Origin: Rhizophagus clarus
Lineage: Eukaryota; Glomeromycota; Glomeromycetes; Glomerales; Glomeraceae
Reading direction: 5' to 3'
NCBI GenBank assembly: GCA_015698045.1
Contig: BLAL01000218.1
Location: forward strand, 1,240,001 to 1,304,000
Length of the DNA: 64,000 nt
This document shows positions 47,461-59,610 of this stretch, piece by piece. Position 1 is the first letter of the stretch; each line of letters opens with the position of its first letter. Below the pieces are notes generated by a model that worked only from the letters and a program-made list of their open reading frames with translations, made no database searches and was not told the origin of the DNA. The translations under genes were made by a program, and so were the position numbers.

Positions 47461-49092
47461 TTAGTATCAATATCGAATTTCAATGCAATAGTGATGTAAT
47501 CTAGAAAAAAAAACGTGTGTTTATTTAATATATTAATTTCGTAATAAATTAAAGTCTCTGAAAAGATATTTACCATTATTTTCATTGTTATCAACCAATT
47601 TAATTTTTTTAATGATTTTGTCTATTATATTATTTAAACAAATAAAACAACCAATTAATTATATGAATTATGAAATTAATTACTGTAGAAAAAAAATTAT
47701 TGTACCATTCTCATCTAGATCATTGATCTTTCTTTTGCCTTTGTTAAGAAAATATGTCGTAAGACTTTAGTAACAATGTAACAAATCATATATGATAAAT
47801 AATACTTTGATATTTATAATTGTAATTAATTACCAATTTTTGAGGTGATATTTTGAGTGATATTTTGACTCTTCAGACTTATTGTAGATAATGCAGATTT
47901 TATCATTTCACTTAAAGGTCTACTTTTATAGATAGCACCCGGATTATTAGTTGTGACAGGTCCAATATTTGGTGATTCCATGATTTTAGTTGGATTTTTA
48001 TTAATAATATTTTTAATTTCATTGTAAAATATTGTTTTAACTTTTTGTAGTAAATTACTAGCTGTTGGTCTTTCATTTGGATCAAGATGCCAACATTCCT
48101 TCATTAATTCAATGTAACCTTCAGGTGCATTTGTTATAATCGGAGGACGAAGACCATCACATATTTGAATTATAAGATCTGTATCATGACTTTTATCCCA
48201 AAAAGGTCTTCGACCTGTCATTAATTCCCACATAATCATACCGAAACTATATATGTCTGATGCTTTAGTATATTTTCGTCCTTGTAAAACCTCTGGTGCA
48301 ACATAAGGAATAATACCGTAAATTTCATTATCCTCATCATCTAATGGTTCAATTGCGGATTTACTTATTCCCAAATCGCTTATTATTGGAGTTTCACCTG
48401 TTGCCACTAAGATATTTCCACTATGATAATCTCGATGAATAATATTTGCATCATGCATATTATTAAGCCCATTAACAATGCATTGTAATTTAATTAACTT
48501 TTTAAACCAACTAATATTGTAAAATTCATTAGTTATATGATTTCTTAGGTCTCCAGATTCATAATATTTTGTAATTATCATGAAATTTTGGGTGCTAGAA
48601 TGTTGAGTAATTCCAAAATATTTATTAATGTAATTGAAGTGATTGTGACATGTGTAGACATTTTTACTGTTATAATTTGTAGCATAATTATAAAATATCA
48701 TCAGCTAAAATAAAATGAGTTATTTAAATATGAATTTTCTTAAATTGTCTGTGATCTTAGATAATAAATACGTACTGTACCTCATTTAACTCTTTAGAGG
48801 AGATGTTACTAGAATTACTAAGTTCCTTGAGTGCGACTGTCATTTCACCACTACGATAAGGTGGTGGAGCACTCCAATCACGTGGGCCATCAATCCAAGT
48901 AGCTTTATAAATTTTGCTAAATCCTCCTTCGGTAATGAATTCTACATCCTTAAACTTTTCATAGGGAGCAAATTCCATTTTAGCGTTTCTTTTCGAATGT
49001 GTATAACTTATAAATTCATCAATAACTTTATTTTTACATATGTATTCAGAGGTTGGTATAAAAGTAACATTTTGTTTCAATAAGTCGGTCAT
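47457..49092 (-). CDS. TKL-like protein kinase copy 5, tail truncated by an insertion
   Basis: Exons: 49092-48781, 48704-47834, 47738-47706, 47621-47574 and 47500-47457, giving 435 residues. The kinase core is nearly identical to copy 3: glycine loop ITEGGFSKIYKATW, VALKEL, HRDYHSGN, SDLGISKSA, PYVAPEVL, and it is intact. In the fifth exon the sequence KFDIDTN runs into a TAG (47457-47459) contributed by the insertion at 47312-47460. The last residues of that exon and the final mini-exon (relic at about 47,153-47,194) are therefore lost. The kinase domain should be unaffected, so I annotate it as a gene with a shortened C-terminus. Very high exon 2 identity with copy 3 but weaker similarity in the tail suggests gene conversion. 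Confidence 0.87.
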
Positions 49093-50502
49093 ATTGTAGA
49101 TAACAATCTTTCAAAAATGAAGAATAAAAAAGTAATCTTTAGAAATTATATATGACTTTTTTCCTAATACAACGTGTTCAAAAATGATGATTCAATGAAT
49201 AGTCATTATCATTTGGCATTAGTAATGTTACCCCGCATTTCGTCGGATTTATTTGTATGAAAAAAAAAAAAAAATAAATCTAGAATTTACAAAAATAGAT
49301 ATTTGGCTATTTTTTCCGAATAAATAAAGTTTGCCACAAGAGAGACAAAAATAATAAATCTTATGATTTTAGTAATTTTTAATAATGCTAAAGATAAACA
49401 AATCTCTTTCTAATGCATAGTACCTCAATGCATAATATATTCATCCTATAAACTACATGCCAAATTACTGGCTTTTTAGAAGCTTTTCTATTTTTGGAAC
49501 TGTTCGCAAATATTTGTTTCATAAATAAACGATTTAAATGATATACGAATTTATAATCATTTTCCATTGTTATCATGCATGCATACTAGATTGTTGATCA
49601 TTTGAAAGAATCGCTTTGTATAATTTCTAAAAATGATTAAATGATTAAAATAGTAATCTTTTCAAAAATAATGGATCCAAATTTAGCACAATTGACAAGC
49701 GTCTTACGTGTATTCGATTTCTCACTCTATACTTTATTTTTTTTTTTTAATTTCCTTCAGTCAGATTCATTAAATCTGTATAATGTTCCTTCTTTGACAA
49801 AGAAAGACTTTGTAGGACGACTTTGCAGATAAATGCTTTCTTCTAACTCTAATAATACTTCATTAATAAAATAGTAACTCTTAATTAACATAGTTTGTGA
49901 ATAGTTTCAACAAACCTCGTGGCTAAGACTAAAGATGAACGCCCCAAAATTTCTATAACCAGTTAAGGAACAAGTACTTTGGTTTCAGCCCTACGATCTG
50001 CTTTATCTCGATCGGGCTGAATTTTTTTTATTTCTTCATTTGTCGTGAATTTTCACAATGATATCATTATGTATTAATCATGAACTATATTTCTATGGAT
50101 AGAATTAAAGGAGATCAGATAAACCAAATATGTAAATACATTATAGATATATTATATACCTTTAGTATCAATATAATAAGATAATTGATAGGTAAAATAA
50201 TCTGCACTCGCTTAAATTATAGTTTGGTATTTGAATTTCATTTTGCTGAAATTTTCTTCTCCAAGCTTTGGAACGTTGGACCTGCATATCGGTTAAACGA
50301 TGTTCTTTTCTTTATATTCGTTGTTTCATTTACCACAGTAAGTAAGCCTTCGTCTTTCCCGTCATTACTATTACTTTTAATTTAACCCAACCTTCTTAAT
50401 AAACGCTCATCATTCATTCTTACCTCGTTGGCCAAAGTATAATTTTTTCAATTCCTCAGCATGTGGACTATGGAGGAAAAATTATTTTTAACAATTGTTT
50501 AA
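49093..50502. other. Intergenic spacer
   Basis: AT-rich with A-runs near 49,260. Short frames only. No feature supported. Confidence 0.4.
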
Positions 50503-52183
50503 TTAAACATTTATGTCAATATCCAATTCAAATTCTATTGTTAAATATCCTCCTAAAGAACAATATAAACTTTATTAAATTATTTATCTATAATAAAATA
50601 AAATGTATTCTCATAAAAAAAAAATATTTACCATCATAATATTCAAATAATTTAATTTTTTTTGAGGGTTTATCTATAATATATTTTTTTTTAAAAAAAT
50701 TATAAGGATCAGAAACAACTCATTGTATCAATTTTTTATTATACAATTCTTGCTAATTTACCTCCTAACAAATTATTATCGGCTTTTCTTTTTTCTATTT
50801 TTTTTTTTTTTTAAAAGAAAAAAAAAATTATTATATATATATATTTACATAAATATAATTAACGCATTAGAAATGTATTATATTTTACTTACTACTTTTC
50901 ATGAAAGAACTTTGGATTCTTAAGCTTTTTAAATATTCTGCATATTTTATCATTGCACTTAAAGACCTACTTTTATAAATTTCACCTGAATTATTATTTA
51001 TAGGTATAGGTCCAATATCAGATGACTTTATAACTTCAGTTGAAACATTTCCGGATTCGTTAGTTCGAATAATTTCAATTTCTTTATATATGTCAGCAGT
51101 CTTTGGTCGTTCATTTGGATGGGAACGCCAACATCTTTTCATTAATTTAATATAACCTTCAGGTGCATTAGTGACAATTGGAGGACGAAAACCATCACAT
51201 ATTTCAATAATAAGATCTGTATCATGATCTTGATCCCAAAAAGGCTTTCTACCAGTCATTAATTCCCACATAATCATACCCAAACTATATATATCTGATG
51301 CTTTAGTATATTTCTGTCCTTTAAAAATCTCAGGGGCGATGTAAGGAATAATTCCATAAACCTCATTACTATCGTCATTGTCTGATTGTTCAATAGTACT
51401 TAATCCTAAGTCACCTGTTATCGCTTCAATATTTTCAATATTATTTGTAAAAACATTTTCATGATAAGTATTTTTATCTAGGAAAATATTTCCACTATGA
51501 TAATCTTTGTGAAGAATGTTTGCATGATGAATATTCTTAAGTCCATATATAATATTTTGCAATATATTTATCTTACTATACCAACTAATATTAAAAAAGT
51601 TTCTAGCTATATAATGCGTTAAATCTCCTAAATTATGATATTCCATAACTATCATAAAATTTTGAGTAACAGGATCTTGTGTGATTCCATAATATTTATT
51701 AATATATTTGCAATAACTATCATTATGATTATGATTACCATTATTATTACTTTCATCCCTGCTTACATAATTACGATTTAAACTCACAAGATTATGAAAT
51801 ATATTAAGCTATTGAAGACAAAATATTATAAACATTTTTATATTTCGATTTTATAAACAAAATTAGCATAATATGATCTACTGTACCTCATTTAAATCTT
51901 TAAAAGTGACTTTTTTAGAGTTACTAAGTTCTTTAAGAACGACTGTCATAGCACCAAAGCGATTATACACTTTTCTTTCGTCGTCCCAATCGCTTATTGG
52001 GCCATCAATCCATTTAGTATTATAAATTTTACTAAACCCACCTTCTGCAATCAATCTTATATCTTCGAACCTATTATAAGGAACATATTCCATTTTTCTT
52101 GGTCGATCTTCTAGCGTGGTCCTTAAAAAATCATCGACAACTTTATTTCCACTTTGATGGTTTGGCTTAAATGCGGGTTTCAT
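50503..52183 (-). CDS. TKL-like protein kinase copy 6
   Basis: Five exons: 52183-51887, 51808-50893, 50794-50762, 50673-50632 and 50552-50503, giving 445 residues, all GT-AG. The glycine loop is IAEGGFSKIYNTKW, the Lys segment VVLKEL, the catalytic loop HKDYHSGN, the metal-binding Asp in GDLGLSTIE, then PYIAPEIF and DIYSLGMIMWELMTGRKPFW. It differs from the others by an Asn/His-rich insert near the start of exon 2 (SNNNGNHNHND) and about 18 extra residues after the catalytic loop (near NTYHENVFTNNIEN). The tail is one exon shorter and ends GYLTIEFELDIDINV. The kinase motifs are complete. The fossil exon at 41.2 kb is most like this copy. Confidence 0.88.
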
Positions 52184-52670
52184 AGAAATTTATAGTTTAT
52201 TGATTTTTCAAAGATGTGAAATTAAATTTAAGATTTTAGGAACATATGAGGATTCGTGTACAGTATATGTACTTTATTTCAACACTAACTCATCGGCGGA
52301 TACCGCTTAAATTATTGAAAATCGATTAGATTATGCTTGCATACTTAAATTGAAATACAATTTAATCACGCGTTATTGCGTTAACGATGACAAATGGTCA
52401 TTTGCATTTTGCATTTTAAAATTTAAGCCTGAATTTGGATCATCTCCTTGTTTACCGATTGATCTGCTGACAAACATTCATAAAAATAATTACAATGATT
52501 ACAATAGTAAATGCAGCCATACGAAATGACGAAATGACCAACCTTTCACAACTTTTTATACAGTACAACACAATTGATTATTTTAAAATACCTTTTTTTG
52601 TAAATAATTTTTATTTTTTTTGTAACATGAAAAATGTTTATATTATTAGACTATACCCCAAGTTTTGAAA
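52184..52670. other. Intergenic spacer
   Basis: Promoter-side sequence of copy 6 and 3' flank of copy 7. AT-rich. No distinct site can be named. Confidence 0.4.
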
Positions 52671-54531
52671 TCAAATATCAAATTTGATTTCTTTTGTAAT
52701 ATACAAATCTATATTGATGAATAAAATTAATTTAAAAAAAAAATTATTGTTATTATTAATTAATCGATATCCATTTTACATACCTTTATTATAAAATTTA
52801 TTAATATTATTGTCAATATCAAATTCCAATTCTTTTGTCAAATAATCTAGGAGAATACTATAAATTTAGTTGTATTATGGTATTTTATAATAAAACGAAT
52901 AAACTCAAAATAAATATTTACCATTATTAATTTCATATTTGAATAATTTTTTGCGAATTATTTCTATAATATTTTTAAATAAATGATTAGTATGTTATAT
53001 ATCATTAAATTATTACAAAATAATTTTTTTTTTTTTTTTACCATTCTCATCATTTTCATCATTTTCAAAAAATTCATCCAACCTTCTTTTATCTAAGTAT
53101 GCAAGATTATTAATTATCAATAACAAATATAAAATTATAATATATGATGTTGAAAAATAATTAGTACCGATTTTTTTAATATTTATCGTATTTTCTGCAG
53201 ATATTATCATTATACTTAAAAGTCTACTTTTATAGATAGCATCTGGATTAACTGTTGTTATAGGTCCAATATTTGACGATTCTATTATTTCAGTTGTATC
53301 TTTCCATTCCTTTTCCAACATAGCTTGAATTTTATTATATATATTATTAGCTGTCGGTCTTTTACTTGGATCAGATCGCCAGCATTTTTTCATTAATTTT
53401 ACATATCCTTCAGGAGCGTTTGTAATAACTGGAGGTCGAAGACCATCCCATATTTCAATTATAAGGCTTGTATCATGATTATAATTCCAAAATGGTTTTC
53501 TACCAGTCATTAATTCCCACATAATCATACCAAAACTATATATATCTGATGCTTTAGTATATTTCTCTCCTCGAAAAATCTCTGGGGCAACATAAGGAAT
53601 AATGCCATAAACTTCTTTATTTTCATCATTTGTTGATTCAATCGCGGATTTACTTAGTCCTAAATCACCCATTATTGGAGTACTTGCTAATAAAAAGATA
53701 TTTCCACTATGATAATCTTGATGAGTAATTCCTGCATTGTGTATTTCTTTAAGTCCAGATATAATATCATCTAATTTATTTAATTTATTATACCACTTTA
53801 TATTAAAAAAATCTTTAGTTATATAACGTGTAAGATCTCCCGATTCACAATAATTCATAATTATCATATAATTTTTGGACTCAGGATGTTGAGTAATTCC
53901 ATAATATTTATTAACGTACTCATAATAATTTCTCTTCGATTTTTTTGCATAAACATTGTGATTACTCAACGTATGAAATATCTTAATCTAAAATAAAAAA
54001 AAAAATAATTTAATTAATTATATTTTTAATAATGAAAAATGGTATAGGGTTCTATACCTCATTTAACTGTTCGGAATTGATGTTTTTAGAATCATTAAGT
54101 TCCTTGAGGACAACTGTCTTATTAGCATGACGATTATATTCTTGTTTTTCACAATTCCAAGTCGTTATTGGACCATCTATCCAGGTTGCCTTATAAATTT
54201 TACTAAATCCTCCTTCAGCAATAAATTTCAAATCTTTGAATTTATCAAAAGGAGCAAAATCCAGCCTTACATCATAAATTAATAATGTGCTCCTAATAAA
54301 ATTATCAATATCTTCATTACCACTCGATGTAAATTTTGTTATTGCTTTGTAACATTGATCACAAACACCAAAATCACTAAGAAATCTCTTTAAAGATTCT
54401 TTTTTTCTGGTGTTACAACCATAACAATTGCATTTGATAGGACTCTCATGTATTTCGTTTAAAGATTTTAGTTTTCTGCAATAAAAGCATCTCTTGAACT
54501 TTGGTTTTGAATCATTTGAAGGGTTACCCAT
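52671..54531 (-). CDS. TKL-like protein kinase copy 7 with zinc-finger-like N-terminus
   Basis: Six exons: 54531-54058, 53987-53168, 53092-53042, 52963-52922, 52846-52784 and 52708-52671, all GT-AG, giving 495 residues. Exon 1 begins with clustered cysteines (CFYCRK, CNCYGC, CDQC) that could bind zinc, followed by the glycine loop IAEGGFSKIYKATW and VVLKEL. Exon 2 carries HQDYHSGN, GDLGLSKSA, PYVAPEIF and DIYSFGMIMWELMTGRKPFW. The tail ends DLYITKEIKFDI. All catalytic residues are present. It is the intact twin of copy 2. Intron 2 (53093-53167) is 75 nt, has no in-frame stop and would encode a hydrophobic segment (YFSTSYIIILYLLLIINN) if retained; see findings. Confidence 0.9.
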
Positions 54532-55697
54532 AATGTGATATAACTTTTCTAATAAAGTTGAATTTCAACCTAGAAATATAAGATAGTAAATTTATACTTT
54601 TTTTCCATTAAAGTTTAAGATTGATGAGCATAGCAGCATATTCATTGTCATTTGCAATAGACCTAAATTATTTGATCAATAACAAATTATTCCATTAGTT
54701 GGGCAAACGGTAAAAAATTGAAGCGATTGGCGACATTTTATTTTATGCATCCATCTAATAAATGATCGCTTAAAAAGTAGTGAATCACATCAAAGAGAAC
54801 AATATGGACGATTAATCAATTTTAATAAATATTATTACGGAAAAAAAAATGACAACTATTGACATAATTTTCCGATGGATTTTAATGAAAAATACTGTAT
54901 TTCCTAAGTATGAAAATATGCATAATATTGATGCACACCTTATTTTAATTTTTATTTGTATGACTAAAGGCTCGTTGAGATTTGCGAAAGAAATGAAAGA
55001 AATGCTTTGATTACTAATAATATTGTTAGCATTGTTGTATTGCATATTTTATTAATGCAATATGCGAAAGTCTCCTATTCAGGAGTAATAGCCGATTTCA
55101 CTATGTTGTTACGTAATCAAGTAGATCAGTAGATGCAATAAACAATGTCGCTTAAGTAATAAAAAATTTGGTAATATAATAAACATTAGAAATTTATAAT
55201 TACGATTAATTTAATCTCTTTTTAAATCGCAGTGTTTCACAAATTGTGTCAAATTTATTCAGGGATTTCGCAATTCATCTAGATAAAACTTCCAATACTG
55301 AAACTATTCGTAATTAACTAATTCACGTTATCAATCATCAGATACTCCTATTAAGAATGATAAAGGAGGAGAATCTTATGATGATTTTGTCGACTGCTCT
55401 TAATTAAATGAAATCGCTCTAACTTCCTGATAAATTTCATATTTTGAATGTTGGAAATAGTGAATTAATCAAAATTTATATTACTCCATAAAAAAAAACT
55501 TTGTCATTTGCCACATTATTTGCTGCATAGTAATTGTAACTATGTAATATCAATTTTATTAAAACTCAACTATCCGAATTATTTTTTTGTGTTTATTCGT
55601 TTAGGTATTAAAAGCAAATTACTTGAACTTTTTTTTTTTAAAATAAAAAAAAATCGAAACGCCTAACCGCATCTACTTATTACACTTAAATGTAATA
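54532..55697. other. Intergenic spacer
   Basis: AT-rich non-coding sequence. Nothing recognised. Confidence 0.4.
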
Positions 55698-55864
55698 CAG
55701 TCAGGGCTCGTTATAGTGAACAATCGGTTCTAGCCTATTTTTTGTTTACAATAACGAGATTTTATTAATAGTTCACTATATCGAATGAAATTTATAAAGT
55801 TCACTATAATGGAAGTTTACTTAGTTTTCACCATAACGAACTTCACTTTAACGAGCTTTGACTG
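55698..55864. mobile_element. 167-bp Tc1/mariner-like MITE
   Basis: Ends TA|CAGTCAGGGCTCGTTATAGT (55696) and CTTTAACGAGCTTTGACTG|TA (55866) are imperfect inverted repeats with TA on both sides. The interior repeats GTTCACTATA words. The CAGTCAAAG-type end resembles the larger element at 15,716, suggesting one transposase source. Confidence 0.85.
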
Positions 55865-55978
55865 TATTAATAGCCTAATATGAACCCAATGAGAGACCCA
55901 AAGACATTCTTGCAATTTAGTAAGGATTTCATTCTCGTTAGAAGCGTTAGAAGGTCCTGCCATTGTTGTTGAAACCAT
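55817..55978 (-). CDS. Small open frame reading into a MITE, doubtful
   Basis: ATG at 55978 starts MAGPSNASNENEILTKLQEC-like sequence (after five leading residues), which has the codon quality of a real exon. The frame then crosses into the MITE and stops at 55817. It is probably the first exon of a gene cut off by the insertion. Function unknown. Confidence 0.3.
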   Translation of the reverse strand: MVSTTMAGPSNASNENEILTKLQECLWVSHWVHIRLLIQSKLVKVKFVMVKTK

Positions 55979-56959
55979 AAAAAAGTAAAATATAAAAAAA
56001 AATTTTATTTAATAAATGATCCTTAAAATAATGTCTTTAAGAGGACTTATAGTATTTGACTTGTTATTGTCTATACGTTATCAATTTACCATAATCTACT
56101 ACCATGATCATACTGTATATGATATATACTACTGTCACTTCATATTCAGACAACTTATTTTCTACCGATTAATAGCCATACTAAAATATATCTGATCCTT
56201 TAATGTATTTTTTTTTTTCTTACAATATTCCGAGTGCAACGTACAGACCAACACCTCTGTTGGTTTATCACATACATGATCAAGAATGTAAAAAATTGCG
56301 GTTGCATATAGGACTAGTGAGGCTGTTATTCTTTGGGACCATTGAATATTATTTCCCTTATAGAACTGTTAAACTTCTACAATAAACTTCTAAAAGGAAA
56401 TTGTCTTTTCATACCGATAATTCCATGATATATACAGTACAGTTCAAGAACATGTATAATACCGCACAGATTCGTCTTGAAATTGCCAGTAAAATTAGAA
56501 TATTTTAACATATCAATTGAACAAGTTGATAACATATTCTTCATTTCAAAGTATATTTACTAGATCTCGTATATTTTAATTTCACAGATTTATTGTGGGA
56601 TGCTGCTTAGACGGTAACATGAAGTTGTGTGTGAAAAATTTCAATAAGTGATACATATTACATAATAATCTCAATCTTGAACTTTTACTTACGATAAATT
56701 AAATAAATTAACAAAATTTTCGGCCAATAGATTCTGCAAATAATAATTTTTTGGGAGATCGTCATATTTGTTGATATCGTTTTTCCATATAAAATTCATT
56801 GAACTGAATACTGGACACGTTGTGAGAAGTGGTGCTTTTCTTTTCTGTGTAATCCTCGAAATAACTTCATAAATCTACTATAATTGAATGATCTTTTTAC
56901 ATTAATAAAATTATAAAAACAAATTTGGGCAAAGTTATAATATGATGCTATTTGTGAGA
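55979..56959 (-). pseudogene. Non-coding region with kinase exon relic (56,172-56,250)
   Basis: On the minus strand, 56,250-56,172 aligns with the YVAPEIF...KYTKASDIYSFGM part of the cluster kinases (TACGTTGCACTCGGAATATT and GGATCAGATATATTTTAGTA are still recognisable). It contains a stop and an A-run expansion. No glycine loop or catalytic loop is preserved nearby. The rest is AT-rich. Confidence 0.55.
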
Positions 56960-57215
56960 AAATCAAGAATAAATAAATCGGTTGATTCCATTTTTATTCT
57001 AAAAAATATGGTTGTTTTTAAATGTTTGTTAAAATGAGAAGATCAAGAATACATATATATTGTTTGATTTCATTTTTATTCTAAAAAAAAATATGGTTGT
57101 TTGTAAATGTTTGTTAAAATGAGAAGATCAAGAATACAGTACATATAAATTTTTTGATTTCATTTTTATTCTATAAAAAAAAAATATGAATGTTTGTAAT
57201 ATTTGTTAGATATTG
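56960..57215. repeat. Three-copy ~87-bp tandem repeat
   Basis: Units share GATCAAGAATA, GATTTCATTTTTATTCTA, A-run, ATATGGTTGTTTGTAAATG and TTTGTTAAAATGAGAA. Copies 1 and 2 are most alike. A-run length differs between copies. Confidence 0.85.
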
Positions 57216-57320
57216 TTAAATAATGAAAGTAGATAAAATACAGTAAATATGCTAAATTCTCGCATGCAGAATATCTATCGATTACAATAAACTCTTACTG
57301 TTTACGGAAAAGGAGAACTT

Positions 57321-57990
57321 TTAATTGAAAACTCTACCAACACCTTGACATCTATTACATAATTGTTTATTGCTTAATTTTCCTACACCTAAATAAAATA
57401 TATATGAATGGTTAAATATTTATGAAATCTTTTTTAAATTTATTATAAAGCTTTGTGCAAGTTTTACCTTGACATCTTGGACATAATAATCCTCCAATTG
57501 AAGAATCACCAGGCTTTACATATATTACATTATTTTGTGGACGTACCATTTGTACAAAATTGTTATTAGTTCTCGGTGAAGTTATGTGATTGATTTGATT
57601 CGTTATATAACGTAAAGGTGTTGTAATAACTTGAGTATTGACAGGAATCACAGCGGAAATAGGTCTTGTAACCCCGTGAACTAAATTATTGTTATAATTA
57701 TGATATTGAGGGTTGTAATTTTGTAGTGGAGGTTGATGCAATGGCGGTTGATGCAATCGTGATTGATGAAATTGTGATTGATTAAATTGTGGTCGAATCA
57801 TATTTTGGTTTGTAGTTGTATCTTGTTGCTGTTGAGGAGGAGTATTTTGTGTTGCATTATCACCAAAAGGTCGATTTGGGCCAAACGCCATCGACTGTTC
57901 TCCTGAATTCGGATATGGTGTATACGCCGGAGGTGATTCTTCCATAATTATATCATGCAGACCAGTATTTGAATTTGGAGTTTGTGACAT
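57321..57990 (-). CDS. Pro/Gln-rich protein with C-terminal double zinc ribbon
   Basis: Two exons, 57990-57468 and 57388-57321 (GT-AG), giving 196 residues. The N-terminal 150 residues are disordered and rich in Pro, Gln and Asn, with HQPPLHQPP repeats and a SPPAYTPYP motif of the PPxY type that WW domains could bind. The C-terminus carries two CxxCxGxG motifs, CPRCQGVG and CNRCQGVG, 16 residues apart, as in the zinc region of DnaJ-type proteins. The second half exists only in the spliced form, which supports the intron. Zinc binding is a firm expectation; the function is unknown. No membrane segment. The gene stands alone among repeats. Confidence 0.8.
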
Positions 57991-59610
57991 TATGATTTTT
58001 AAAATCGTTTACGAATGAGAGAAACGGAAATGAAATATACTACTGTCTGTAGAAATAATAGTATTTATATTTTGTGTATGTTACACGAGTCTTCAATTGC
58101 ATAATGGGTTGCATAATTGTTTGCCGATCATCAATGCCATGAATTTCCGCAGCTCCTTTTTATATAGTGTAGAATAACCTAGAATAACTATTGTATAATA
58201 AAAAAGGTACTTTTGATCTTTAATCTGTTTCTGTGAAAATCAGGGGACCGGAATAATAAACATGTGATTTGACACAATTACTACAATCACGGTAGTATAA
58301 ATGAGAAATAAAATTTTTCTTAATTTTGCGCCCTCTTGGTACTAAAATTTTGTCATTACCTTATTGGTGAGATCAATTAGTTACACATTTTTAGAACTTT
58401 CACTTTCGTGTAACAAAAATCATTAGAAATTCCATTGGGTAATCATGGGATAACTGGTTCCACATGAGTAATAGTTTTCTATTCAAAAATACCGGTTTTT
58501 ATTAATTTAGTGTAGTATATTTTGTTTAAATCGTTCAATATAACCATATAAGTGATAATTACGGTATTGATAATTAGTGTATAAATAAAAAAAAAATTTC
58601 AAATCTTTATAACGATCAAGAGTATTAAAAGATGAGAATGAAATGGAGTGTTGCATTCACCAAATTCGTCAATTTTTTTTACGATACATTGCCGGAAGAT
58701 TACTTCTTTATTAAGATACATAACTGACTTTTCATGATATTTGGACAGTGAACGTAAAGTCCGCCAGATCGATAATAATACAAGCTTCAGAAATAATTGT
58801 TCGAAATAAAAACTTCCAATAGCCGATTCAACTGAAGAAGATTATATGATTTGTAATAAACATTTTGGCGAAATCACAACTTGATTCTTTACCTGAAGAA
58901 GTAGCGCTTATTTCGACCAGATTTCAATAACGATAAAAAAAAACGATAAAAATCAAATATAATTTCATTAACTACTTCGTTACCATCGTTTTGAAAGAAA
59001 CGATGGGTATATGAGAACGTGAAAATAAATTTTGTTCATGAATCTCTAAGGGTATACTGTATACGTTGAATTAACGAACGTCACTTTCCCTCCTCCTCTG
59101 CTATAATCATATTAAAAAATTTTCATGCTTAAACATCTTTTCACAAATTCTTATTAATTAATTTAAATTTTTATTAGTTGTTTTTGCCGATAAAATATGT
59201 ACTGTTATTTACTTAGCAGGATGTTACAGTTTCGTAAACGTAATGATGCCAATTAATTGAACTGAAACTGTTAGGTTTAATTTTAAAATTCAAGGCTCCA
59301 ACATCACATGAAACAAATTATCCAATATTCTTTATTTAGTAAAAATTTAAAAGAAGTTCGTTATTATATTGAGAAAATTTTCAGTCATAACTTTTATTGA
59401 TAATTTTAATAAATTAATAATATCCCGTTATAAATTTTCACATGATTTCGAAATAATCGAGAATTTTAATTTACCAAAATTATTTACCTTATCAAATGAC
59501 TTGGTGCACTTACGTATTAAATATACGTCAGCAGAATAATAAAAATAAAATTGCAAAATCATATTGAAATCTTTATCTATTTCAACTCTTCGCTAAAAAA
59601 AGATCGCAAC
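57991..59610. other. Non-coding region with a possible coding relic
   Basis: Around 58,815-58,930 (plus) short readings STEEDYMICNKHFGEITT and DSLPEEVALISTRFQ occur in different frames, which suggests a dead exon of an unknown gene. The remainder is AT-rich and probably includes the promoter of the next gene. Confidence 0.35.
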
